Assembly (NCBI GenBank): GCA_034509755.1
Contig: CM067559.1
Span: forward strand, 41,269,032-41,333,031
Length of the DNA stretch: 64,000 nucleotides
Source: Anisodus tanguticus
Lineage: Eukaryota > Streptophyta > Magnoliopsida > Solanales > Solanaceae
Reading direction: 5' to 3'
Shown here: piece by piece, positions 45,655 to 55,835 of the stretch
Layout of the letters: the number at the start of each line of letters is the position of its first letter
How positions within the stretch are numbered: position 1 is the stretch's first letter
Notes under the pieces: generated by a model
Seen by the model: only the letters and a program-made list of their open reading frames with translations
Told to the model about the DNA's origin: nothing
Database searches by the model: none
Program-made: the position numbers and the translations under genes

Positions 45655-46731
45655 TTATGGCGGGTCACTGGAGCGGCCCATTAAGTGGTGCATGATATAC
45701 GGGGAGATATCGTCATCCAAAAAATTATACGAGCTAGGCACGGTACTACTCACATTAGCAAATGAAAATTGGGTTTCATCAAAAATAACATGGCGACTAA
45801 TGATGATTTTATTAGATGATAAATCAAAACATTTGTAACCATGATGATTAGATGGATAACTCAAAAATACACAAGCGGTAGAACAGGCTTGAAGTTTGTT
45901 AATAGTAGTTGACGAAAGAAATGGATAACATAAACACCCAAAGACCCTAAGATGGGAATACGAAGGATTCTTGTTATAGAGGACTTTAAGAAGAGGCGCA
46001 TTTGACAATCCTTTGGTATGAAGTATGTTAAGAAGATAGGTAGTCATTTGTAGAGCATGATGCCAAAAGGAAGGGGGTACGGAAGCATGGACCAATATAG
46101 TTCGGACAATATTATTAATGGTACAAATTTTTCGTTCGGCTTTCCCATTTTGTGAGGACGTATGAGGACAAGAGAAATGAAAAACTATGCCATTATTTTC
46201 ACATTGAATATTTTTTATTTCCCGCTCGAATTGGGTACGGATGAATGCTCTAAATTGTAAGAATGTGGAAAAAACTTGTGATTTTTTTGCTAACGGAAAG
46301 GTCCATAAAAAATTAGAATAATCATCCAAAAATAGAACATAATAACGATGGCCCATAGAACTTAAAACGGGAGATGTCCATAAATCGCTATGAATAATAT
46401 CAAATGATATTAAAGTACGAGAAGTGGAGGCTACAAACGGTAATCTAACATGTCTTCCTAAAGAACAAGAATGATAAATTGGAGTACTATGCGTACCCTT
46501 ACAAGAAATAAAATTGTTTTTATGCAAGAAAGAAACAATGAATTGCCATTACCAACAATTATACTCATAACCACGAATTGGAATTGAATTGCCATTACCA
46601 ACAATTATACCACGATTAGTGCTCAAATTGGAATAAGATGAGAGAATACCTTGGTCGGACGTCATGTGGGTAGTAGCTCCGGTGTCCATGTACCAATTTG
46701 TATCCGGAGGATTTAATCCAAGTGTGTGCAT
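45655..46731 (-). pseudogene. Element C protease and integrase, broken
   Basis: Protease start NWYMDTGATTHMTSD (46731-46549) keeps the catalytic Asp. The integrase frame 46527-45655 carries HSCSLGRHVRLPF, FDIIHSDLWTSPVL (Asp), IKNIQC followed by a deletion that removes the DNGKE part of the second Asp block, then SQNGKAERKICTINN (Glu) and HLRVFGCLCYPFL. A duplicated acgaattggaattgaattgcc (46545-46600) joins the two pieces. Confidence 0.85.
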
Positions 46732-46990
46732 CGTGGCTTCAATATCGGTCGAGGTGGGGCCCGCTGCATGATGGGCTTGAGGAAGCCGGGGCCCAAGTAC
46801 ACCGGCTTGCTACCCCGGCCCAGAACTGGGGCGAAATCCACTGGGCCAGAAGGAATTGGGCCGAGAAAGCTGATGTTGGGCAGCCCAGTGGCTAGGCGAT
46901 GAAACTGCTGGGCCGTAGGGGCTGTTGGGTGACTGCCCACTGGCTCAGGCCCACGGCCAGGGGCCCAAGGCTGGGACCAGTTGGGCTGTG

Positions 46991-48116
46991 GGCCACTGCT
47001 GTTGGGGCGGGACCCAACCCACGCGCATTTAAGCCTACAGGCCAGCGGGCTTACTCAGGTTGGACTAAAAAGCCTCGTTCTTAAATGGGCTCAAAAAATT
47101 ACGGGCTGGGTTGGATCGTCCCACGGGTCTTAGCCCACATTGACGGGTCTAACTTTATACAACAGAGTCCAACTTCTATTGAATATTGTACAATACCCCT
47201 AAGCATGAGCTAAGCTTAACTTCACTTAAATGCCAAAATCATCCCTATGGTCGGCAAGGAGGACAACGGGAAGCTCGTGAAACTCCTCTTTCTGTAATAG
47301 TACTAATAAGAATATTTGATGCTTTGCTCTCTCTTAATTACCTTTGACCTTAGCAAGATAGTGCTTGATAATTTTTAGTAACTACTTTAAATATTTATTT
47401 TTTGAAGATAAATTTTAAATTTTCATTATTGTTAAGGCATATCTTTAAAAAGTTTAAACATAAATAAATAAAAATTCGCTTTACAATAATCACTTAAGTT
47501 AGCACATATAAAAAACTTTCCAATTCAAGTTAACTTTTTTAGATTTGGTTAACATTAGTGCAAGAGAAAAGTTAGATTTTCAATGCTGTAATTCATTAAT
47601 ACGTTTACTTATTTAAGGTAATTTTAGACTTTTTAAAGGTAATTTTAGATTTAGTCAGTGTCAAGCCATGTGAATAATTTGGTTCTATTTTAAAATTTTA
47701 AAATAAAAATTTTGGTATTGAATTTTGTTTTCTTCTAATTTTATATCAACTTTTGTCTACAAAAATTATAGTAGCATATCAAGATATTTTCCTACTCGAG
47801 TTAAATTTCAGAGCTATATTTGTTAAGGACAATGGAAAATTGATCTTGATTGTATTGAATTTTTGAAAATATTGATTTGTTAGTTATTTCATTTAATATT
47901 GTAATCTCACTTGCTCACCACAATTTGGTAAAGTCATCAAGCATGTACCTTTTTAGCTTAGAAATTTCTGATTTCCTTACCAAAATTGTAAGTGCAAAAA
48001 CATATTTTAAGTATCAATATGGATTTATTTTGCTACTAAATTTTCAACATGATAGAAAAGATTACTTTCCATTATAGTATTTGGCAAGAAATTAATTACC
48101 ATTGTGAAGAATTTTT
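46991..48116. other. Non-coding stretch upstream of the MADS gene
   Basis: The first ~200 bases (ggcccacgg, cgggctgggttgg, cccacgggtcttagccc) are GC-rich and look like hAT-type sub-terminal motifs, but no ends were found. The rest is AT-rich with no recognised element. A 66-codon open frame at 47877-48077 is unsupported. Confidence 0.4.
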
Positions 48117-48125
48117 TATATAAAT
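48117..48125 (+). promoter_or_regulatory. Probable TATA box of the MADS gene
   Basis: TATATAAAT about 100 bases upstream of the start codon, in a fitting position for a plant core promoter. Confidence 0.5.
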
Positions 48126-48225
48126 AATCATCTTATGTCATATTTTATAAGCAACACATTTTCTTGAGAGTTGAGAGTCTCATCAATAAATTTAGAATCT
48201 TCTTTATCTTCCTAAAAAATAAATC

Positions 48226-48663
48226 ATGGCAGATAAAAAGACTCTAGGACGTCAAAAAATCTCTATGTCCAAAATAGAAAAGGAAAATGATCGATACTCG
48301 ACATTCTCAAAACGTCGTTCCGGTTTGTACAAAAAAGCTAGCGAACTGATTGAGAAATATGATGTTGATATGGGAATAATAATGTTTTCTCCCACTGATA
48401 AGCCTTTCTCTTTTTTTCACCCTACAGTTAATAGTGTTATTGATAGCTTTTTAAGTCCTCATATGGAGCCAAGTGAGAGTAATCGTCTTGATGCTGCAAA
48501 CACTCGGGACAAAGTGAAGGAGCTAAAAGCTAAACTTGACGAATTTGATATCGCAAAAGATGATGAAAAACTGGTGAAAAACAACTTGATTTGGTTGGAG
48601 TCCACTATTTCGGGTTTGAAAAATTGTTTGATGTTGTTGAAAAAAGGTGCCGGTGATTTCTAA
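48226..48663 (+). CDS. Type I MADS-box transcription factor (M-alpha, AGL62/AGL28-like), short
   Basis: One exon, 145 aa, starting MADKKTLGRQKISMSKI. Residues 7-66 are a MADS domain (KIEKENDRYSTFSKRRSGLY, KKASELIEKYDVDMGIIMF, then SPTDKPFSFFHP). The GRQKI opening and the FSFFHP segment point to the type I alpha group rather than type II, which also has a K domain and many introns. Residues 90-125 can form an amphipathic helix (KVKELKAKLDEF). Relatives act in the female gametophyte and endosperm, binding CArG-like DNA as dimers; that role here is inference. The protein is about half the usual length of AGL62-like proteins and ends at KKGAGDF, so it may be truncated, although the frame is clean. 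Confidence 0.85.
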   Translation: MADKKTLGRQKISMSKIEKENDRYSTFSKRRSGLYKKASELIEKYDVDMGIIMFSPTDKPFSFFHPTVNSVIDSFLSPHMEPSESNRLDAANTRDKVKELKAKLDEFDIAKDDEKLVKNNLIWLESTISGLKNCLMLLKKGAGDF

Positions 48664-49049
48664 TATATATCGAAGCTCCGTGCAGTGAAATAATTAAGTT
48701 TAAATTCATATATCTTTAAAAAATTAGTTTTTATTTTTATTTTTATTTTTAAATTTGATGATGTTACTTGAATTCAACAGTGATCTCTATTTATGATATT
48801 TGACGTTTGAGTTGTTTGCTAAAATAGTTTTGTGCTATTATCAATTTTTTATATATTGAGTTTATCATGTCGTGTGCCTCTCTTATAACCTTACTAACAA
48901 GGCAAGTTTGTGTTATATTTTCTCGTTGAGATAATGTATTTTAGTAAAAAAAAAAAAAAACATATGTATAACCTTCAAAAATACAGAATTGTTATTAACT
49001 TTAAAGCATAGAAACACTATTTTGAAAGACATAAAATTATTATCATAGA
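48664..49049. other. Downstream region of the MADS gene
   Basis: AT-rich, presumably 3' UTR and spacer, with a poly(A) run at about 48945-48960. Nothing else seen. Confidence 0.4.
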
Positions 49050-49816
49050 TAGGGGTGGGCAAAAAATCAGGAGAACCGAAAAACCGAACCGAATCAGGAT
49101 TTAGTGATTCGGTTCGGTTTTTTAATTTTGGATACGAACCGAAAAATTGAATTAAATATGTAATTAATCTTATTTTTTATTTTAGACTATTACTATCTCT
49201 TGAATCATAGTCATTGAAGCCAATCTATGAAGCTTTTATGGAAGTCGGATGCGGCATGAACTTGATTAACATATCACGGAAGCATTGACATAAAATGTAG
49301 GGAGAGAAAGTAGTTGTAAATTGGTAAAACTTTAAATGGTCATAACTCTGCGTCGGATGTCCGTTTTACCAGATTTTTTTTTATTTTTCATTTTTTTTCG
49401 AGACGGGGCCGGCCAAACTGCCGCGCGGTTTGGCGCAGCCAATTTTTAGAAAAATGTCTGTTTTTCCAATCAATTTGTGTTTTCCCCCAAATCGGTTTCT
49501 AATTTTCCTTTTTCTTTAGTAAACATCTCACGATACACAATACATTCCAACGTTGAAATTTTGTGGTAATGTAGGTGTGAATGCTAATTTCAGTGTTGGA
49601 AATTCAAATTTTTTTTAAAAAAAAAAAATTTCTGACCGACCCGCCCCGGTCCACTAGAAAAATCGATATAATCCGATACGTTCGGTGATATAAACCGAAC
49701 ATATCAGTTTTTTTTTTCTAAAGTTGGATTCGATTTTTTAAAAAAAGAATCAATTTTTATTCGGTTCATATTTTTCGAATACAAAACAGATATGAACCGA
49801 TATACGTCCACCCCTA
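49050..49816. mobile_element. Non-autonomous hAT-like element with 8-bp TSD
   Basis: Ends TAGGGGTGGGC and, inverted, TAGGGGTGGAC; flanks ATCATAGA (49042-49049) and ATAATAGA (49817-49824) agree at seven of eight positions. ACCGAACCGAA/TTCGGTTCGG motifs crowd both ends. The centre 49320-49640 is the inverted equivalent of 25240-25520 in another element. No transposase. Confidence 0.8.
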
Positions 49817-51689
49817 ATAATAGATCTTTTTTCTTGATATTTAGAATCTAAAGTACACATTGTTAAAAAAGTTTGACACAGTGACCAATGATTTTTTAAG
49901 TACGACACTAAGTGGAGCTTTCTAATATTCCTCTCCTACGTCAAATATTTTAAAATCAATTCAAATTTAGATCACATTATCTAATAGCATTAAAAATATG
50001 GCCAAAAGGTAGAAAGTTTAGAGATATAACCTAAATTTTCTTCAAGTAATCTTTCATGAGCTCAAGCATGAAAGTCGTTATCATTAAAGTTGTAAAGTTT
50101 GATTTCGAAATGCTAAATTCGTTTAGACATGAAAATAGGATATTCTGAATCTTTCGTTCAGAACGACAAGATTGATGTATGTTCGATGGGTCATAGCTTA
50201 ATATGAGCCACTCTTACCAAGTTTTAACTTCTTTATTTGTTTTCTTATAATTTATTTAATTACTTTTATTTATTATAGTTAAATATAACAAATCAAATAA
50301 AAAAAAATTAAGAATATTTTTATAAGGTTTTTTGTTTGTCGATTTGGTTATATATCAATCCAACTTTTAGATTGACTGAAGCGAAAAGGTCAAAATGTGC
50401 TAAGTTTATAAACGAACAAGTCATTAATTAAACCCCACAAACTTATTCACCCAGGTTGGAGGTCCTTATGTTTTCATGAGCTAATTTATCATCCCTATAT
50501 GTGACTATCAAAAGTTGTTGTAAGATTTATTACTTCTCCATTCTTAATCATAGGTCTCAGTTTCGAGCCATGAAAGAGCAATCGCCTTTAATATATAGGA
50601 AGCGCTTTATCTCTAGAGAGAGATTTTTCGACGTTAGTCGGGCTCTACTGCGGATATGAAACATTGGAGGGAAACAAAAATATATACATTACACTATGTC
50701 TGCACCCACAATTAATATGAACCCTGTATCTCCTCATACTGAAATTAAATAGTTACAGTCAGATCTATCTATAGCAACATTCTTATATGATAACACTTTA
50801 TTATTACAGTCTTGTTTTATGTGGAACTTATCGTTCATGCTATGTTATATTATATGTTTTGTAACAACATTCCTATAGCATCCGAAAAATATCGAAACAA
50901 ACGACGTTGTTATAGAAAAGTTTAACTATATAAGATCCTTGTTTTGAGGCATTCATTGTGACAATTTTCTAAGAACGAAAAAAAAAAACAGACGCATGCA
51001 TTAGTCCAAGTAAAAGGTAAGGGGACCTTGTTCTAATTAATTCGAAATCAGGGTCCCCATTAATTTGCCTGTAAGTGAGGTGAGAAAAAACAAAGACATA
51101 ACACAAAAACATTCCTAGTAGAAATATGTTGCACCAATATAATTAATGAAACCTGTGACTTAACTGTAAAAGGAAATAAGTACAAGGATATCCACATGCA
51201 TATTTTAAAGGAAAAAAGTGTGTTTGATTGATTTCAATTATTTAGATAATTTATAATAATTAAGGATAATATAGTAAAATCACCTTTATATTATTACTTC
51301 TTAAAGTGTGTGTCAAGTCAAACATGAACAAATAAAAATATACGGAAGAAGTATTAATATTATCATCAAGCTAGCGCCAGATAGCACTCAGAGAGTTCAA
51401 ATAGTGTTTTTAAGGATAGGAAAATGATCAAAATTATCCTTTGAATTATGCGGAATTAGACAACTTTATCCTTCTTTACAAGTTGATCTAGAATCTATTC
51501 AAGTTTTTATTAAAGTGGCTCAAAATTTCCCTACTAACTTCTTTTTTTCTTTTTTTAATTAATATTTTTAATCCTAAATTATCTGTGATCAGTCCTAATT
51601 AAATAAAGTGGACTAAATTTACCCTTATACGATATATATTCTTTAATTTTACCTCTATATTACGTGTACACTGTCGTGTGAATATTACT
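49817..51689. other. AT-rich non-coding stretch
   Basis: Besides the MITE at 50757-50931 and a Stowaway-like right end near 51335-51355 (aatatacggaagaagta), nothing is recognised. Confidence 0.4.
50757..50931. mobile_element. Short MITE of the CTCTATAACAA family
   Basis: Left end ACAGTCAGATCTATCTATAGC; right end, inverted, AGTTAAACTTTTCTATAACAAC. Shares the ctatagcaacattc/gttgttatagaaaagt layout of 7743-8449 and 41700-42302 in a shorter form. Confidence 0.5.
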
Positions 51690-52097
51690 CTATTGATATC
51701 AACAATAGGACACCCATTGTTTGTGTACGTGATTCCTGATAGTTCTGGGATAGGAGGAATTAGTGAGATAATCAGAAACAGTAGTATGAATTGGATCATT
51801 TGCTTCACTAAAGGTTTGTCCAGCACATTTTGCATTCTTACTAAACTAACAGCTTTACTGCAGGGACTGAAGTTAGCCTATGATCAAGGCTTAATGCCAC
51901 TGGGAAGTTGAATGTGACTCAAGTGAGGTAATTACTATACTTGAGCAGGGACATGATACTTATAATCCTTTAATCTTTGAATGCATATGCTTGATAGAGA
52001 GTTTGAGGAGGCTAGCAGTAAGGCATGTCTACAAGGAGCAGAAAGCAGTCACTGATGCACTAGCTAAACAAGGAGCAAAGGAGAATTTTTTGTAGGT
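51690..52097 (+). pseudogene. RNase H-like (RVT_3 type) fragment, frameshifted
   Basis: One frame reads SSGIGGISEIIRNSSMNWII, CFTKGLSS and LTALLQGLKLAYDQGLMPL; one extra base at about 51902 shifts the reading to EVECDSSEVITILEQGHDTY, RRLAVRHVYKEQKAVTDALA and KQGAKENFL before a stop. The order (GGI.R, ALLQGLKLA, EVECDS, HVYKEQKAVTDALAKQG) is that of the RNase H-like domain found behind plant non-LTR reverse transcriptases and in stand-alone ribonuclease H-like proteins. An early frame break and the lack of an upstream RT favour a transposon relic. Confidence 0.75.
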
Positions 52098-52138
52098 AAA
52101 AGTTGGGGTAAAATGTATCAGAAAGGTTAAATAAAAGA

Positions 52139-53460
52139 GACGCTGAATCGAGAGATGACTCTCTGTCTTTAAGATAAAATTGCCCCGTATAAATGTTTTT
52201 ACGGTATTGGTCAATAGTCTCCCAAGATAAAACAACAACTAATCAAGTGTACAAAGCAAATATTGTTGATTCTAGCAAAAAAACATGAATAAGAACAACT
52301 TGTTTGAGTTTCTGATTCTCTGTTTTCTGTATGTTCTGAACAAAAGAGAAGATTTTGTGTTGTGTGTATTTCTCTTCTTCGAATTGAACAAAAACGTTCA
52401 ATTTATAAGAGTAGAAAGGGAGGCAAACAATCATGTCTGTTGGTGTCTTCAACGCTCTGTTTTGTTGAACAATCATGCTTGTTGGTGTCTTCAAAAACCG
52501 TTGTAACGTTCCGAAAATTTCAGGGACCAAAATGTAAATAGTTAACATTTCAGGAACCAAAAAAAAATTGGAAGAGCCCAACAGCCCACAACCCGAACCC
52601 GAACCCGAACTGGACCGACGACAGTGGCGCTCGTGTGGGGCTTAGCCCCGAACCTAAGCTCACCTATGTCTTCTCCTTTCTAAATACATGGGTTACCCCT
52701 GTTGATTACAAAGGTGCAGGAAACGGAAATTACAAATAACTGCTAAGTAATGCAAGAACTGAAATTACAATTCAACAACAAACTGAAATTACAAAGAACA
52801 AACTGGAACTGTTTGTGGTATGTTGAGTCGAGTGTTTGCACTCTGTCTTTAAGACAATATTGCCCCGTATGTATCATTTCTACGTCCTGGACAATTGTCT
52901 CACAAGATAAAACAGCAAATGAACAATTGAGCAAAGAAAACTCAAGTGCTACCGTGAAGAATTTTAAGTAATGAAATGATGCTTGAAGATTGTAGGAAGA
53001 TGAATTCATTTATGTTTTTCGTTAAGTGTAAAATGTAGCTCAACAATGGTGACAAAGGGGTTCTTAAATAGTTGAAGGAGAGGTTGATGAACTGTCTTCA
53101 TAAGTGTCATTACCGGCCAAGTAATGACAATTATGGAGGTAGTAATTCCTTCAAAATAAATGGTGAAGATGTGCAACGGATTGGCCATTTAGTAAGAGTA
53201 ATTCAGCCAAAATAAATGGCTGAATTGAGTGCTGGTGGACGTTTCTGCTCTCTGCCCAATTCTGACTTTCTTGAAACTTCAGGGACCAAACTGTACATCT
53301 AGCAAAGTTCTCTGGTCCATAAAGATAATATCAGAATTAGCACAGCCCGTGAGCCCGGAACCGGACGGGCGGCGGCGGCGCGCGTGTGGGCTTTCCTCGA
53401 GCCGAAGCACATCTAGGTCCTCCCTCCTTTAAACACATGGGATACCCCTTGGGGTCCCAA
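52139..53460 (+). repeat. Pair of diverged direct repeats, about 0.6 kb each
   Basis: Copy 1 (about 52139-52705) and copy 2 (about 52829-53450) share, in order, CTCTGTCTTTAAGA.AA, TATTGCCCCGTAT, CAAGATAAAACA.CAA, TTCAGG.ACCAAA.TGTA, CAGCCC.., CCGAACCCG/CCGGAACCGG and an AACACATGGGATACCCC-type end. This could be two LTRs or LTR parts of a dead element, or a local duplication of one. No coding text lies between. Confidence 0.6.
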
Positions 53461-53995
53461 ACCCCAAGCCAACTTTGAGACTTATAAACAAAACAATTCT
53501 TTCTTCCTCCACCGATGAGTTTCATTTCTCAACGAAATTTGACGATCCTTGGCCCTACGGTTATCTACTTACTTAGTAGATCGTGCACGTGTGAAGAACC
53601 GAATTCTCCAACATGCGTAACACTAGTGTATAAGCCGTTAAAGTTGGTCGGTCGCAACTCCCGCCAAAGGCAAATTTCCAACAACCCCTTGGGGTCCCAA
53701 ATCCTTACTCAAACTTAGAGTTTATATCTATCATAAACTCTCCATCTTCTACCAATGAGGGAGATTTGTCATTTTTTGCCAAAGACAATCCATCTTTTCA
53801 TGTCTCAAACATCTTAATTTGTGTACCAATATCTCTTTCATTTCTTAACGAAATTTGACGATACTTGTCACTAACACTATCTACTCACTTAGTAGATTAG
53901 GTATGTGCGAAGAAATGATGTTTTCGATATGTGGGGCCCACATATTTAAGTCATTAACGACGGAATAAAATCAATTCCATATTAGTAAATTTCCA
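53450..53995 (+). repeat. Second diverged tandem pair
   Basis: CCTTGGGGTCCCAAA (about 53447 and 53687), TTTCATTTCT.AACGAAATTTG, ACGATACTTG/ACGATCCTTGG and CTTAGTAGAT (about 53571 and 53888) occur twice in the same order, with AATTTCCAACAA after each. It probably continues the repeat unit at 52139-53460. Confidence 0.6.
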
Positions 53996-54034
53996 ACAAT
54001 TTTTTGGTGACATAATATTTTGATAGTTTCTCTT

Positions 54035-54141
54035 ATGTATGCAGCTGCAAGATTTGGGCAGACATGGAAGGAAGGAGCTTCTTTTGACAGATCTATCTCT
54101 AACTTCCATGATGTAACTGTAAATGCATTTGTAGACATTTC
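54035..54141 (+). other. Exon-like fragment interrupted by element D
   Basis: After a splice-acceptor-like TTATGTATGCAG (54034-54045), an open stretch reads AARFGQTWKEGASFDRSISN, then FHDVTVNAFVDI, and is cut by the copia insertion. Past the element, using one copy of the ATTTC duplication, the frame continues for a few codons (to about 59566) and meets a stop. I do not recognise the product; it may be a relic of a host gene or chance. Confidence 0.3.
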
Positions 54142-54603
54142 TGTTAAACGACGTAATATACATGTGATATACACTGAATATACATCAGTGTATATCACAT
54201 ATATATTGAGTCATAAGCGATGCAGCAGCTGGGCCACCAGCGATGCTCAGCCCATTCTCCAGCGTTGGCAGCCCAAAGCAATACTCAGCCCACTCCAGCA
54301 GTCCCATCGCAATGCACCGCCCATAGCCATTCTCGGCCACCCCACCGGAATGCAAGCCTCACCCATCTCGGCTGAAATGAGTACAAAACAATATTGTATA
54401 TATGGTATATATATTTGTAGTATATTGTAAGGAAAAGGATACCTTAATTAGTGTTATACACTTACCATAATTGTATAGTTAGAATTATGGTAAAATAAGG
54501 ATTTAGAAATAGATTCGGAAAAGGATTTCCCTATTATGGAAATATGAACTTGTATATATAGCCTTTCAATTAATGAAAATAATCAAGGGGATTATTTCTA
54601 TCA
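54142..54603 (+). repeat. 5' LTR of element D
   Basis: TGTTAAACGACG..ATTTCTATCA. U3 starts with a palindromic GTGATATACACTGA/ATCAGTGTATATCAC; a GC-rich block rich in GCCCA follows; a TATATATAGCC box sits near the end. Confidence 0.93.
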
Positions 54604-54757
54604 TGGTATCAAGAGACTAGGTCTACACAAAAGTTTTTCTCTCAACTTTCTTGTGGCCGAGAACCCCCCCCCCCCTCGGGTTTTCTCTCTAAAAATTTTG
54701 TCTTCCGCTCTCAAAAACCTCTCTTAAAATTTAACCTCCTTCCTTGTTCTTTCAAAT

Positions 54758-55657
54758 ATGTCTAAGAACAATTTTCACCCTGCCCTCACGGTTTCCAATA
54801 TCAAGCTCAGTGTCCCTATTGACCTTGAGATGGAAAACGTTCAATATGCAACGTGGGCAGAGTTGTTTAAAATTCACGCTATCTCTTATCAAGTTCTTCA
54901 TCACATAATTCCTCCCGCTAGGCCCCTTCCTGCGGAGGATCCTGAGGTATGGATTACACTTGATGCTACCGTACTTCGGTGGATATACGCCACTATTTCA
55001 GTGGACCTTCTACAAACGATTATGGAGCCCGATACCACGGCGATGGCTGCATGGAATAGATTGCGTGACATATTCCAAGACAACCAACATTCCCGTATCG
55101 TCACACTCGAGCAGGAATTCTCTCTCGTTCGAATGGACGTATTTCCGAACGTTTCTGCATATTGCAAGAAACTAAAGGAATTGGCGGATCAACTCCGTAA
55201 TGTTGGCGCACCAGTAACAAATAATCGTCTAGTTCTACAGTTGGTTGCCGGGCTTTCGGAGGCCTATAATGGTGTTGGAACTCTCCTCCGCCAAAGCAAC
55301 CCTCTTCCCGACTTTCATCAAGCCCGCTCCATGCTGACGTTGGAAGAAGCCGGTTTGGCTAAAAAGGCGGCTACCGGAGCAAGCCCGGTTGTCATGGTGG
55401 CATCCTCTCCTAGTTCTTCGGGTTTTGTTAATAATTCGGGCCAAAACCATAATAATGGTGGAGGCAAGAATAATCGCAAAAATAACAAAAACCGCGGGGG
55501 CAAACGAGGCGGTTCGGGTGGCGGTGATCAACAAACAGGAGGTGGGTCCCATCCGGGGTACAGTGGCCCACCACCACCATGGGCCCAGCAGTGGGGCCAG
55601 TGGCAGTGGCACCCGCACCCTCCAAAGAAGCCGCTGGGCCGGGGTGGGTCAAGCTAA
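54758..55657 (+). CDS. Element D gag (copia-type capsid protein), open frame
   Basis: An uninterrupted 299-codon frame from an ATG about 150 bases after the primer site. It begins MSKNNFHPALTVSNIK; residues 60-160 hold the conserved copia gag core (WITLDATVLRWIYATIS, AAWNRLRDIFQDN, RIVTLEQEFSLVRM), the same domain type as retrotran_gag_2. Residues 225-299 are rich in Asn, Gly, Lys and Pro; no CCHC zinc knuckle is visible. The role is packaging of element RNA in cytoplasmic particles. The frame leaves the expected path near 55600-55657, so gag is not joined to protease in one frame. Confidence 0.8.
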   Translation: MSKNNFHPALTVSNIKLSVPIDLEMENVQYATWAELFKIHAISYQVLHHIIPPARPLPAEDPEVWITLDATVLRWIYATISVDLLQTIMEPDTTAMAAWNRLRDIFQDNQHSRIVTLEQEFSLVRMDVFPNVSAYCKKLKELADQLRNVGAPVTNNRLVLQLVAGLSEAYNGVGTLLRQSNPLPDFHQARSMLTLEEAGLAKKAATGASPVVMVASSPSSSGFVNNSGQNHNNGGGKNNRKNNKNRGGKRGGSGGGDQQTGGGSHPGYSGPPPPWAQQWGQWQWHPHPPKKPLGRGGSS

Positions 55658-55835
55658 CGTCCCTGTGCCCAACGCCCGAAGCAGTGGCGGCCCACCGGCC
55701 GTGGCCCAACAAGAAGTGTATCCAAGACCTACGCCCAACAGCTTCACGGAATGGCGTCCTTGGGCCCCGTCTTCCGCAATCCCATCATGCAACAGCCCCA
55801 CTCGACCGATATCGAGGCCGCGATGCACACGTTGG

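Larger units (their letters stand above)
43554..46990 (-). mobile_element. 5'-truncated Ty1/copia retrotransposon (element C)
   Basis: The 3' LTR at 43554-43802 is followed on plus by RNase H, RT, integrase, protease and a piece of gag tail, all on the minus strand. The text fades at about 46990 inside the Gly/Pro-rich gag tail. No 5' LTR or primer site is present, so the 5' part was lost, and no target duplication can be given. It is the same lineage as B and D. Confidence 0.9.

Noticed and set aside
47877..48077. 66-codon frame upstream of the MADS gene as an upstream gene
   Set aside because: No motif, AT-driven composition and no splice or promoter evidence.
54664..54675. Poly(C) run after the primer site of element D as a special signal
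   Set aside because: Homopolymer C of 12 bases is easily made by sequencing or slippage, and the other copia elements lack it.
55235..55618. Minus-strand 127-codon frame
   Set aside because: It is antisense to the open gag of element D; the low-complexity Gly/Asn-rich gag tail leaves few stops on the other strand.
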